Source: Crossaster papposus
Taxonomy: Eukaryota > Echinodermata > Asteroidea > Velatida > Solasteridae
Direction of reading: 5' to 3'
NCBI GenBank assembly: GCA_037893245.1
Contig: JBAIAA010000262.1
Span: forward strand, 186,001 to 250,000
DNA: 64,000 nucleotides
Position numbers and translations under genes: made by a program. Of this stretch, positions 11,651 through 22,290 are shown piece by piece (the stretch's first letter is position 1; each line of letters begins with the position of its first letter). Below the pieces are notes generated by a model that made no database searches, was not told the DNA's origin, and saw nothing but the letters and a program-made list of their open reading frames with translations.

Positions 11651-12856
11651 GTCAGACCACCAGGCAGTGAAGTGTCCAATTTTGGTGGGAAGACAGAAGG
11701 GTGTTGGTATCAATGGGAACAGCTGCAACTTCAAAATAGCATGTTGTATAGAAGATTTGAAGGAAGTCCATCACTTTCACAAATTGTGGTTCCTGTTGTT
11801 AAGGTGTCAACAGTTTTTGCACAAGCTCATAGTTAAAAAACTGGAGGCCATTTCGGCCGGTTGAGAACGTTTAAAAAGATTCAACGATCGTTCTATTGGA
11901 TTGGCTATCGTACTGAGATAGAACAGTTGGTGAAACAGTGTGATGCCTGTGCCAGACGAAAATCACCAGCCCCCAAACGACGAGCCCCACTTCAACCTTC
12001 ATTAGTTGGTGCTCCACTGGAGAGAATAGGCATAGACATTTTTGGCCCGTTGCCACGCTCAAAACGTGGCAACAGATACATTTTAGTAGTTATGGATTAT
12101 TTTACGAAATGGGCTGAAGCATACCCATTACGTAATCAGGAAGCACATTCAGTTGCTACGGTGTTGGTCGAGCAATTTATTTGCCGCTTTGGGGTACCGT
12201 TAAGCATACATTCTGATCAAGGGACAAAATTTGAGAGTCGGCTTTTTCAATCCGTTTGTCAGTTATTAGGAATAAATAAAACGCGTACGACGCCATATCA
12301 TCCGCAATCTGATAAACTTGTTGAACGATTTAATCGTACCATTCAGACCATTCTCAGTATGTACATCAAGGAAGACCAGTCTGACTGGGATGTACATTTG
12401 CCATATGCCATGATGGCATACAGAGCGAGTGAGCAAGAAACTACAGGAGTAAGTACAAACAGAATGATGTTTGGAAGAGAACTGTCATTGCCGTTGGACT
12501 TAATCATAAGTCATTCCCAGAGTCGGGAGAAGCAAAGTTCGGATGAATATGCATCTGAACTTTATCATAGAATGCAGAAATCTTTCAAAACGGCTAGAGA
12601 AAAGATTAGAGGAGAGCAGAAAAGACAGAAACGGTTATATGATGCCAAGTTAAAAGGCAACCCATACTCTCCAGGTGACAAGGTTTGGCTGTTTAACTAT
12701 GTTCGAAAGATTGGGTTAAGTCCAAAAGTACAATCTCACTGGAAAGGTCCGTATCATGTAGTTAAACGCATATCAGATGCGGTTTATCGAATACAACATG
12801 TGGAAACGGGACAAAGAAAAAATGTCCACTTCGATAGATTAAAACCATGCGTTTAA
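11651..12856 (+). pseudogene. pol (integrase): Ty3/gypsy-type integrase, broken by a stop
   Basis: One frame runs from about 11651 to the TAA at 12854 with a single TAA at 11834. The N-terminal zinc-binding module is AHS-stop-KTGGH followed by QCDAC, so the stop sits between its two histidines. Numbering from the TTG at 11861 (Leu, not a true start), the catalytic core keeps D59 (GIDIFGP), D119 (HSDQG) and E155 (LVERFNR), a D,D35E spacing, and the C-terminus has a GPY/F-type module (HWKGPYHVV). No chromodomain is visible. All catalytic residues remain but the early stop and missing reverse transcriptase make it non-autonomous. The family normally inserts the element's cDNA. Confidence 0.85.
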
Positions 12857-13114
12857 AGTTCAGTTTCACATCTCCATCTCACCAGGGAAGCTTCTTCAGC
12901 GGCTGGTGGTGGAGTGATGGATGACCAAAGACCAGAAGACATCGGGGAGATGGAGGACACCAATACAGCATACTACAGGGACTTTCTGGGATCGAGTTTG
13001 GATGAGGACGAACATCCGGCATTTTGCGGTTATGGAGATGTGGAATCTGGCCAGACACGTCCCCGACGACAACGCCAGCAGCCGGTGTGGCTCCGCACAG
13101 ATATTGCGACGTAA
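12857..13114 (+). pseudogene. C-terminal tail of the gypsy pol frame beyond the stop
   Basis: The integrase frame continues past TAA 12854 with no other stop until 13112. It encodes an acidic stretch (about 12914-13050) and an Arg/Gln-rich end (RPRRQRQQPVW). Such tails are common after the GPY/F module of metazoan gypsy elements. It could be natural pol C-terminus severed by the stop, or a separate short frame. Confidence 0.45.
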
Positions 13115-13494
13115 ACTAATAAGATATTAGCCAGTATTCATTTGCAATTGTACAATTGTACCTTATTTGGGCTGCAGACCAAGTAATTTGGACACTAAGA
13201 CAAAACAAAAATTATGCAAATGAGTACAACGATCAATGTGCTTTGAAAATTTGTGCTTTAAAGAAAATTGTTGAAATTTCTTGTACATGGACCGGTATCT
13301 TTTTTGAGAAATGGTCACATCTGAGCGGAAAGCACTATTTTGCAAAATCCGATTTTTGATAAATACTGGATGCCATGAAATCAAAACTAGAATGTAAATA
13401 TTTGTGTTTTTATTAATCAATTTTATTTTTGTTATAATAATAATAAATTAAATAAATAATTAGTTTGTTCAGGCGCAGAGACGCGCCTTATTTA
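13115..13494. other. Non-coding stretch between pol and LTR
   Basis: AT-rich sequence without a recognisable gene. It is most likely the 3' untranslated part of the element. Confidence 0.5.
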
Positions 13495-13507
13495 CAGAGG
13501 AGGGAAT
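13495..13507 (+). promoter_or_regulatory. Polypurine tract
   Basis: AGAGGAGGGAA plus two T bases lies directly before TGTAAC, the expected place for plus-strand priming next to a 3' LTR. Confidence 0.65.
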
Positions 13508-14347
13508 TGTAACAACATTATTTGACACCTAATTGTGTTTTTAATTTAGTGCCTTTAAGGTGTCATATATTGCACCATGTTTGTCTTAGCCCTGATGGGC
13601 CAGCAAGCTGGCTTGCATATTGTAGACAGATGGCATGGATTAGGCATGTGATTGTGCTGTGTTCCTTTTGTTAGATATTTATAGGGGTGGGCCTTTGTTG
13701 TACTGTTATTTTTTTTCAATAGCACATATAGCTGGATTAGTTATGTAAATCCTTTCATCAGTTAACAATAACATTAGTATTTTATTTGGGTCACCCTTAC
13801 TATAAAACCTCCCTGTAATCCCATAAGGGCGTGGACTTGCGACTGGGGCATGGTGGTGGATTTCTTTAGCTCTTCATATTGGTTGTGTTGTAGCCCAAAT
13901 TTACAGTCCGTCTGAGTTAATTATCGAGTTTAATAAGAAAACATGCGTTGATAATTTAGCACCATCACCGCCACCAATTTCACTATACAGGGTTCAGTGT
14001 TCTGCATCGGTTTGTGAGTATGGTCATTTGCCTTGTTAATTGTAGTCATTATATTCCCCATGCCTATAGGCTATGACGTCCCGTCGTAGCCTTGTGTAAC
14101 TTACATTTTTTGCATTGCTCTGCCAGTAACTAACGGTATATAATTGTAGTAATATTTTGTATGTCCTCCTGACTTTTGTAGAGCAAAAAGACGCTTTCTA
14201 AATAAAATTTATCTTTAAATTGCATTTTCACGATTCTCGTATGTTTTTCTTATTTTCGTGTTGGTTATGTTTTATTTGTATGCATTAATTTAGTTAATTC
14301 CCCCCCCCCCCCAACTGGCGGTTGGCCCTTTCTGGGCCGCCGTTACA
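13508..14347 (+). repeat. 3' LTR of the gypsy-type element (840 bp)
   Basis: It begins TGTAAC and ends GTTACA, a perfect 6-bp terminal inverted repeat of TG...CA form, directly after a polypurine tract. Inside are a TATA-like ACTATAAAAC near 13800 and an AATAAA near 14201, in the order expected for U3 promoter and R polyadenylation signal. A run of 14 C lies at 14300-14313. No second LTR is in the window, so LTR identity and age cannot be measured. The sequence after it (TTTTGGTGGAAGATCCGGG from 14349) looks like a primer-binding site, which would not be expected after a 3' LTR. Confidence 0.7.
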
Positions 14348-14394
14348 GTTTTTGGTGGAAGATCCGGGTACCTCTCGCATTCTTGAGTGTACGT

Positions 14395-14545
14395 GCTAGG
14401 CAGAGTTGTATGACTCGGGACTCTGACTCGAGTCCGACTCGAGTCCCATTTTTCGTGACTCGGACTAGGACTCGAGTCACGATGACAAGTGACTCGGACT
14501 CGACCTTGTGGACTCGGACTCTGTCTGCGTGACTTGTGACTCGAC
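14395..14545. repeat. GACTCG-type degenerate simple repeat
   Basis: Dense irregular copies of GACTCGGACT and GACTCGAGTC (an XhoI-like palindrome core) occur here. The same motif family recurs in each monomer of the 15-19.9 kb array, so the two regions share an origin. No coding content is credible. Confidence 0.8.
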
Positions 14546-14707
14546 CAAAAAAAATACCATAACAACTATTTTCAGACTATTGTTAACAAGAAACACACTT
14601 TTTGTTTGACCAAGAGGGAATAAAGATTGTTCACGCAGATCTGACGCGACGCAACGCATCTCTCTAGAAATGCACGTACTGTGCGGTTGGCTCCCGATAT
14701 TTCCGAT

Positions 14708-14810
14708 TAGTCTTTGGGCAAGACGTTGTTACTTTATATATATATATACCCGATAACCAGCCGCCGCGAGAGGACGTTATCACGTATCTGACGTCTTGCC
14801 CAAAGACTAG
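14708..14810. mobile_element. Short MITE with ~19-bp TIRs
   Basis: TAGTCTTTGGGCAAGACGT at 14708 is mirrored by ACGTCTTGCCCAAAGACTA ending at 14809. The direct repeat TTTCCGAT flanks it (14700-14707 and 14811-14818), consistent with an 8-bp target duplication. A (TA)n run lies inside. The TSD length fits hAT or Merlin groups, but the termini are not diagnostic. Confidence 0.75.
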
Positions 14811-14819
14811 TTTCCGATA

Positions 14820-15059
14820 TATTGACCAGCGAAATCAATGTATCCACATGCGTCCACATACGGTGATACTGCGTAATGCAAATTGAGATTGTCCGGATTA
14901 TCCGTTCAGGCACAGACTGCTAGACTGGCGCTGTTCCAGGCAATAGCTTTGAATCCTGTGTGTTGCTAGCTATATTGCACGCGCTCATATCAGTGATGCT
15001 TGTCATGCTTATGCTATGCTATGCTGTTCATGTAAAGTAAAACGCTGTGACTTTACTAG
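14820..15059. other. Unassigned sequence
   Basis: No gene, tRNA or clear repeat is visible apart from short ATGCT runs near 15010-15025. Confidence 0.5.
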
Positions 15060-15063
15060 TTAA

Positions 15064-15311
15064 TATGTGACCGTCCACGACGAAAGGGCTGAAAAGTAGG
15101 TACCCTATCTTGACGTTTTGAGATATTTTGTGAAATGAAATCTACAAGAAACAAGCTTTAAAGTGATGTATTTATGGTTATAGCTACAACAAATAATACT
15201 GAATATGAAAATTCTTATTTTTTTTAATTGTTTTTTTACATATTTTAATGGTCTTTTCCTCTAAATAAGCTCAAGCAACTTTAGAGTCATTTTGTCGTGG
15301 ATGGTCACATA
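15064..15311. mobile_element. MITE copy 1 with intact TTAA target sites
   Basis: TATGTGACCGTCCACGACGA at 15064 is mirrored by TCGTGGATGGTCACATA ending at 15311. TTAA flanks both sides (15060-15063, 15312-15315). TTAA duplication is the hallmark of piggyBac-like (and Kolobok) transposases. Length is 248 bp, without coding capacity. Confidence 0.8.
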
Positions 15312-15618
15312 TTAACTTAAACATTAATACAATTATGAAAAAAATCCAATCTTTACAGTTTACACATGTTAGAAAGTTATTATCCATGGTTTAGTTAAAA
15401 ATCTAATGTCTTGCAGCCTTGCGGCTGAAAAGCACATGGTTACAAAATGTAAACACGTAAACAACAATAAATCAGAGTTGTAATACTCGAGTCTATGACT
15501 CTACTCGACTCGAGTCCCGATGGGTAAATGACTCGACTCGAGTCACTGCAGGCAAATGACTCGACTCTACTCCCTCATCAGAATGACTCGACTCGAGTGA
15601 AGGCTAATAAGACTCGAG

Positions 15619-15650
<32 letters not shown>

Positions 15651-15986
15651 AGAAGAGCAAAACCTTGCGAAGAATATTTGCAATGGCTCACAAACAGTGC
15701 CGGTTTATGTTCACATCACGTTTATGCTAGCGAATAATTTTGTACATATTACATACAAGGTAAACATATACCGGTACATGTACAGCGGCCGTCGGTTTCC
15801 CTTCCTCCATAATACAACAAACACACACCATGCCGTGAACTTCTACCTTATGGTTTTTGTAACGTGTTTTTGTGTGTAGTATTCAAATATTTATGAATCA
15901 AATTAAATACACAACTCGAGTCACAAAAATCAGTGACTCGTTACAACTCTTCAATAAATACATTTCAAAGTGGACACAGTACATAA

Positions 15987-16250
15987 TATGTGACCGTCCA
16001 CGACGAAAGGGCTATAAAGTAGGTACAGTACATGTATGTTGACGTTTTGAGATTTTTGTGAAACAAAATCTAAGTAAGAAGCTTTAAAATGATGTATTAG
16101 AAGACATAGTTGGTTTTTATGGAAATAGCTACAAGTAATACTGAATATTAAAATTCTTTGTTTTTTATTGTTTTTCACATATTTTAATGGTCTTTTCCTC
16201 TAAATAAGCTCTAGCGACTTTACAGCCCTTTTGTCGTGGATGGTCACATA
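15987..16250. mobile_element. MITE copy 2
   Basis: Same TIRs as copy 1. The right TTAA is kept (16251-16254) but the left flank is ATAA, as expected if this copy arose by tandem duplication and not by a new insertion. The TIR match extends inward to GGGCTATAAAGT against GACTTTACAGCCC. Confidence 0.8.
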
Positions 16251-16920
16251 TTAACTTATACATTAATACAATTATGAAAAAAATCTAGTTTTTACAGTTT
16301 ACACATGTTAGAAAGTTATTATCCATGGTTTAGTTAAAAATCCAATGTCTTGCAGCCTTGCGGCTGAAAAGCACATGGTTACGAAATGTAAACAACATGT
16401 AAACAACAATAAATCAGAGTTGTAATACTCGAGTCTATGACTCTACTCGACTCGAGTCCCGATGGGTAAATGACTCGACTCGAGTCACTGCAGGCAAATG
16501 ACTCGACTCTACTCCCTCATCAGAATGACTCGACTCGAGTGAAGGCTAATAAGACTCGAGTCCCCCCCCCCCAAAAAAAAAAAAAGAAGAGAAAAACCTT
16601 GTGAAGAATATTTGCAATGGCTCACAAACAGTGCCGGTTTATGTTCACATCACGTTTATGCTAGCGAATAATTTTGTACATATTACATACAAGGTAAACA
16701 TATACCGGTACATGTACAGCGGCCGTCGGTTTCCCTTCCTCCATAATACAACAAACACACACCATGCCGTGAACTTCTACCTTATGGTTTTTGTAACGTG
16801 TTTTTGTGTGTAGTATTCAAATATTTATGAATCAAATTAAATACACAACTCGAGTCACAAAAATCAGTGACTCGTTACAACTCTTCAATAAATACATTTC
16901 AAAGTGGACACAGTACATAA

Positions 16921-17176
16921 TATGTGACCGTCCAAGACGAAAGGGCTATAAAGTAGGTACAGTACATGTATGTTGACGTTTTGAGATTTTTGTGAAATAA
17001 AATCTACAAGTAAGAAGCTTTAAAATGATGTATTAGAAGACATAGTTGGTTTTTATGAAAATAGCTACAAGTAATACTGGATATTAAAATTCTTTGTTTT
17101 TCACATATTTTAATGGTCTTTTCCTCTAAATAAGCTCTAGCGACTTTACAGCCCTTTTGTCGTGGATGGTCACATA
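16921..17176. mobile_element. MITE copy 3
   Basis: Same element, with the left TIR mutated (CCAAGACG), right TTAA at 17177-17180, and left flank ATAA. A small internal deletion removes part of the T-rich segment near 17095. Confidence 0.8.
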
Positions 17177-17844
17177 TTAACTTATACATTAATACAATTA
17201 TGAAAAAATCTAGTTTTTACAGTTTACACATGTTAGAAAGTTATTATCCATGGTTTAGTTAAAAATCCAATGTCTTGCAGCCTTGCGGCTGAAAAGCACA
17301 TGGTTACGAAATGTAAACAACATGTAAACAACAATAAATCAGAGTTGTAATACTCGAGTCTATGACTCTACTCGACTCGAGTCCCGATGGGTAAATGACT
17401 CGACTCGAGTCACTGCAGGCAAATGACTCGACTCTACTCCCTCATCAGAATGACTCGACTCGAGTGAAGGCTAATAAGACTCGAGTCCCCCCCCCCCCCC
17501 CCCCCCAAAAAAAAGAGCAAAACCTTGCGAAAAATATTTGCAATGGCTTACAAACAGTGCCGGTTTATGTTCACATCACGTTTATGCTAGCGAATAATTT
17601 TGTACATCTTACATACAAGGTAAACATATACCGGTACATGTACAGCGGCCATCGGTTTCCCTTCCTCCATAATACAACAAACACACACCATGCCGTGAAC
17701 TTCTAGCTTATGGTTTTTGTAACGTGTGTTTGTGTGTAGTATTCAAATATTTATGAATCAAATTAAATACACAACTCGAGTCACAAATCAGTGACTCGTT
17801 ACAACTCTTCAATAAATACATTTCAAAGTGGACACAGTACATAA

Positions 17845-18114
17845 TATGTGACCGTCCACGACGAAAGGGCTGTAAAGTAGGTACAGTGCATGTATGTTGA
17901 CGTTTTGAGATTTTTGTGAAATGAAATCTACAAGAAATAAGCTTTGAAATGATGTATTAGAAGACATAGTTGGTATTTATGGTTATAGCTACAACAAGTA
18001 ACACTGAATATGAACATTCTTTGTTTTTTATTGTTTTTCACATATTTTAATGGTATTTTCCTCTAAATGGGCTCTAGCGACTTTACAGCCCCTTTTGTCG
18101 TGGATAGTCACATA
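17845..18114. mobile_element. MITE copy 4
   Basis: Same TIR pair, with right TTAA at 18115-18118. It is followed by a ~63-bp insertion seen only here and in copy 5. Confidence 0.8.
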
Positions 18115-18129
18115 TTAACTTAAAACATT

Positions 18130-18195
18130 AAGTACCCATAAATTGTCAAACAGGTAAGTGCACGTATGGGTACTTACTTGTGATCAGTACAGTAT
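18130..18195. mobile_element. ~63-bp palindromic insertion in monomer 4 (repeated in monomer 5)
   Basis: AAGTACCCATA and TATGGGTACTT form an inverted repeat inside an insertion absent from monomers 1-3. An equivalent lies at about 19117-19182. It accounts for the longer 987-bp spacing and shows that monomers 4 and 5 share a more recent ancestor. Confidence 0.7.
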
Positions 18196-18831
18196 GAAAA
18201 AAATCTAGTTTTTACAGTTTACACATGTTAGAAAGTTATTATCCATGGTTTAGTTAAAAATCCAATGTCTTGCAGCCTTGCGGCTGAAAAGCACATGGTT
18301 ACGAAATGTAAACAACATGTAAACAACAATAAATCAGAGTTGTAATACTCGAGTCTATGACTCTACTCGACTCGAGTCCCGATGGGTAAATGACTCGACT
18401 CGAGTCACTGCAGGCAAATGACTCGACTCTACTCCCTCATCAGAATGACTCGACTCGAGTGAAGGCTAATAAGACTCGAGTCCCCCCCCCAAAAAAAAAA
18501 AGAGCAAAACCTTGCGAAAAATATTTGCAATGGCTTACAAACAGTGCTGGTTTATGTTCACATCACGTTTATGCTAGCGAATAATTGTGTACCTCTTACA
18601 TACAAGGTAAACATATACCGGTACATGTACAGCGGCCATCGGTTTCCCTTCCTCCATAATACAACAAACACACACCATGCCGTGAACTTCTAGCTTATGG
18701 TTTTTGTAACGTGTTTTTGTGTGTAGTATTCAAATATTTATGAATCAAATTAAATACACAACTCGAGTCACAAATCAGTGACTCGTTACAACTCTTCAAT
18801 AAATACATTTCAAACTGGACACAGTACATAA

Positions 18832-19101
18832 TATGTGACCGTCCACGACGAAAGGGCTGTAAAGTAGGTACAGTACATGTATGTTAACGTTTTGAGATTT
18901 TTGTGAAATGAAATCTACAAGAAATAAGCTTTGAAATGATGTATTAGAAGACATAGTTGGTATTTATGGTTATAGCTACAACAAGTAACACTGAATATGA
19001 AAATTCTTTGTTTTTTATTGTTTTTCACATATTTTAATGGTATTTTCCTCTAAATAGGCTCTAGCGACTTTACAGCCCCTTTTGTCGTGGATAGTCACAT
19101 A
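18832..19101. mobile_element. MITE copy 5
   Basis: Same TIR pair, with right TTAA at 19102-19105. It is nearly identical to copy 4. Confidence 0.8.
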
Positions 19102-19989
19102 TTAACTTAAAACATTAAGTACCCATAAATTGTCAAGCAGGTAAGTGCACGTATGGGTACTTACTTGTGATCAGTACAGTATGAAAAAAATCTAGTTTTT
19201 ACAGTTTACACATGTTAGAAAGTTATTATCCATGGTTTAGTTAAAAATCCAATGTCTTGCAGCCTTGCGGCTGAAAAGCACATGGTTACGAAATGTAAAC
19301 AACATGTAAACAACAATAAATCAGAGTTGTAATACTCGAGTCTATGACTCTACTCGACTCGAGTCCCGATGGGTAAATGACTCGACTCGAGTCACTGCAG
19401 GCAAATGACTCGACTCTACTCCCTCATCAGAATGACTCGACTCGAGTGAAGGCTAATAAGACTCGAGTCCCCCCCCCCCCCCCCCAAAAAAAAAAAGAGC
19501 AAAACCTTGCGAAGAATATGTTCACATCACGTTTATGCTAGCGAATAATTTTGTACATATTACATACAAGGTAAACATATACCGGTACATGTACTACTCT
19601 ACTCACTCATCAGAATGACTCGACTCGAGTGAAGGCTTATAAGACTGAGTCCCCCCAAAATAAGAGCAAAACCTTGCTTACAAACAGTGCCGGTCTATGT
19701 TAACGTCACGTTTACATGCTAACAAATAATTTTGTACATACACTATACAAGGTAAACATATATACAGCGGCCGTCGGTTTGCCTTCCTCCATAATTCAAT
19801 AAACATACACTGTACACCGTGTCGTGAACTTCCACCTAGTGTTTATTTATTGTGTAGTATTTAAATATTTATGACTCTAACTATATATGACTTGACTACA
19901 CATCACTGTGACTCAACCCGTCTCGTCCTTCCTTCTTTAAAATGACTCGACTTGACTTGAGGGCTGTTAATGAGGGCTGTCACGATCAT

Positions 19990-20160
19990 ATTGTCGTGAC
20001 CAGTCATGTTGCTTGACAGTTGCTGTACCTGCAGTGTCAGTTGCTGCACCTCGGACGAAGGAGCAGGTAGTGGAAGGGCAGCAGCAGCTACTTGAGGCTC
20101 GGCATTAACTGTGGCAATGGTGGATACTGAAGGAATTGCCACTTCTACTATCTTGTCTGC
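19990..20160 (-). pseudogene. gag: C-terminal part of a Ty3/gypsy-type gag remnant
   Basis: On the minus strand the frame entering at 20160 encodes ADKIVEVAIPSVST followed by a segment with EVQQLTLQVQQLSS, the spacer and coiled region that often follows the capsid domain of metazoan gypsy gag. It is the continuation of the fragment at 20484-20795, separated from it by an inserted element. The end dissolves into GACTCG repeats near 19960. Confidence 0.65.
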
Positions 20161-20483
20161 CAGTGTTTACTGGCTAATGAACTGAGCGAGGTGGTAAACA
20201 TTCAAATTGATGAATGAAACAAAACTGAGGTAGTCTGTAAACTGTAAAGAATACTGCGCTCACAAAAATGCCCGATGATTCCATCTTGTACGTATCCAAA
20301 TTGTGAGTTCTTGATACATGCAGGTCAAGGAAAATTACAAAAAATGAACATTTTTAGATTCCCTTTTCTTTTATATTACAAATCTTTACAGCGAGGTTGT
20401 AATATTGGCAACAAATGAGCGAGGTGGTCACTACAAGTAGTGAGGTGGGCCATCTCGCTTTTGTATGGGCAGGGGAAACACTG
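20161..20483. mobile_element. hAT-type MITE inserted in the gag remnant
   Basis: It begins CAGTGTTT and ends AAACACTG, and is flanked by the 8-bp direct repeat TTGTCTGC (20153-20160 and 20484-20491). An 8-bp duplication with CAGTG termini is classic for hAT transposons. Subterminal GAGCGAGGTGG motifs occur near both ends (20183 and 20417). At 323 bp it has no transposase. The host gag reading continues in register on the far side of one target copy, which supports the boundaries. Confidence 0.9.
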
Positions 20484-20795
20484 TTGTCTGCTATGTTGAC
20501 GGCGTCACTGGTAGATGCAAGAATGAGCTAGCTGCACGTTCTGAGGCAGGCGTTGCAGGAACTGTTTTAGGATCCTCTCCTTGAGTTTCCCGTCTCCCGG
20601 AAGCTGTCTCATTCTGTGCAGCAGTTGTGAGGGCTTGCAGTCCTCGAACTGCTCGGAGATTAACAGTTAGTGTAGTTTTGTTTGCTCTGAGGCCGAAGTA
20701 CGACGAACCAGCTTGGCCTTCAGGGTCTTGTACCGCTCAGTCTGCGGTGAATTGATGAGTATATCACAGACTTCCTGCGCAGAATCTCTGGCTGA
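20484..20795 (-). pseudogene. gag: Capsid part of a Ty3/gypsy-type gag remnant
   Basis: On the minus strand, frames with small shifts encode CDILINSPQTERYKTLKAKL, ISEQFEDCKPSQLLHRMRQL and ERILKQFLQRLPQNVQ. These match the retrotransposon gag pattern (a YxxLK segment, then KPSQLLxxMRxL, then LxxLPxxV). At least one stop and a frameshift (near 20670 and 20535) break it. No LTR, protease or polymerase was found beside it. It lies opposite in strand to the integrase element at 11.4-14.3 kb. Confidence 0.75.
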
Positions 20796-20829
20796 AGAGT
20801 TGCCACGACTTATGGAAACTTTGTCTCAG

Positions 20830-21170
20830 GTGTTGTGATCCCTCTAGTGCAAACCTTTATAAATATTTACAATAATTTTATGTACCGGTACACATGTATT
20901 TCTGAATATGTACCATGAGCTGAAATAAAGTAAAGAACACCTTAAGGTCGGGTCATTAGGCCACAAAGGAGACTATAACCGCAGCAATTCGAGGTGGAGG
21001 GGACAAGGTGTTATATGGTGGGTGATTTTTCCTTCACAGCATTTAGAGGTGCCTGCACCCGGGGTCTCCTGACCTTGGTAGACATTGCGAAAACCAAATA
21101 TCACATCAGGGTCACCAATGAATTAAGCGGTCAAGTACTTTTTGGAAGATTGTATGTTATAACTACTTAC
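20830..21170. other. Unassigned sequence
   Basis: A plus-strand frame at 20994-21227 is open but I recognise nothing in it, and it overlaps the exon candidate on the other strand. Confidence 0.4.
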
Positions 21171-21401
21171 CAACTCTGTCCATGTCTGTTGATGATTTCC
21201 AAATTCGAATTCGCCCCACAGCAATAAGTTAGACTCCCCGATAAAAAGTCCATCTGGGGCTGATTTGCCATGTAATCCCCAAGCCACCGTAGAATTGTGT
21301 TCGGCGCGTGGGTACGGGTGCACGCTGATTGCATTTATGCGACGTGAATGGACTTGGGCTGGCACCGTCCGTGTGCCCAAAAGTTCACTCGTTGTTCCCA
21401 T
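21171..21401 (-). CDS. Possible coding exon, unknown product
   Basis: A minus-strand frame runs from ATG at 21401 for 77 codons to TTG at 21173-21171, followed directly by GTAAGTAG, a strong splice-donor sequence, in phase 0. The peptide has an aromatic-rich end (LLLWGEFEFGNHQQTWTEL) that looks protein-like rather than random. The frame is also open upstream of the ATG to beyond 21461, so the start is uncertain. I do not recognise the family and no partner exon was identified. It may be a gene fragment. Confidence 0.3.
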
Positions 21402-21461
21402 GGAGCTACAGTATGAAGAGAAAAAACGATCCAAAAAGGATAAAAACCTTGGCGAGCGCAA

Positions 21462-21829
21462 TTTACAAGTTAACAGTATTAACAGTTAATATTAAAAGGA
21501 TGACGAATTGTAAAAGGTAGTCGTAGTTCCGTAAAAAATGTGATAAAACAACATACATGAATTGTCACTCCACAATCGATACGAGACTGTCAATCGTTTC
21601 CAAAGAGAAAAGTCCGCTAAGTCCACAGGACTGTCAGGTGATCAATGATCATACCCTGCACGATATGGGGGGTGGGGAAGAATTTGCCCATGTGTTGAGT
21701 AGTACAAAATTCTTGACAACATTCAGACCCACTTAGAAATGGTAAATCAATAAAATTCACAATTCATGGATCTACACTCTACTTTGAAATTTCTCAGCTT
21801 TTCAAAAGATAAAGAAAAACAATTTGTCA
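21462..21829. other. Unassigned sequence
   Basis: AT-rich, no gene seen. Confidence 0.4.
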
Positions 21830-22290
21830 TTATGTAGCTCTGCTGTCTTTTCTGATTCAACATTTAAACATCAAAGCTAAAAAAAAAATCCATAGCTCTG
21901 CAGTCTGTTCAAATTTCTTGGTTACAATTCAAAATCAGTCAAAATAAATGTCCATACTGTAGCTCTGCCGTCTTTTCAATTTTTTGGGTTACAATTTGTT
22001 TTTAAATATCCATAGCTCTGCAGTCTTTTCAAATTTCTTGGTTACAATTCAAAATTAGTCAATAAAGGTCAATAGCTCTGCCGTCTTTTCAAATTCCTCA
22101 GCAACACTTAAAAATCAAAGTTTAAGACAATTTGTATTTCCCAGCAACATTGAAAAATCAGTCTTAAAAAATGTCGATTACTCTGCCATTTAAAAAATAA
22201 ATCAAAAAAAAAAATCTATCTAAACAATAATTTTAGTTGACAAATTTAATTTTTCAGCAAGTATAAACAAAACCGTGTTGATAGCTTTGC
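21830..22290. repeat. Degenerate ~60-bp minisatellite
   Basis: TAGCTCTGC(A/C)GTCTTTTCAAATT followed by TTGGTTACAATTCAAAATCAGTC recurs at about 21835, 21893, 21959, 22012 and 22071, with eroded copies to about 22290. Spacing varies between 53 and 66. Confidence 0.75.

Larger units (their letters stand above)
15064..19900. repeat. Tandem array of ~0.92-0.99 kb monomers, each carrying a TTAA MITE
   Basis: The same sequence repeats with starts at 15064, 15987, 16921, 17845 and 18832 (spacing 923, 934, 924, 987), ending in a truncated, rearranged copy at about 19440-19900. Each monomer is a MITE, a conserved middle, a GACTCGACTCGAGTC block, a C-run/A-run pair whose lengths differ between copies, and a segment ending ACTCGTTACAACTCTTC. 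Copies are nearly identical over long stretches, so the duplication is recent. Open frames inside are short, repeated and non-coding in character. Confidence 0.9.

Noticed and set aside
14290-14565. Arg/Ser-rich minus-strand frame resembling an SR-type protein
   Set aside because: It is a translation of the GACTCG simple repeat and the C run.
15618-15651. Poly-A tail of a retroposed gene after the C run
   Set aside because: No gene-like sequence precedes it, and the same C/A tract recurs in every tandem monomer.
20994-21227. A 77-codon plus-strand frame as a gene
   Set aside because: No recognisable motif, and it overlaps a minus-strand frame with a good splice donor. Neither is certain, and the plus frame has less support.
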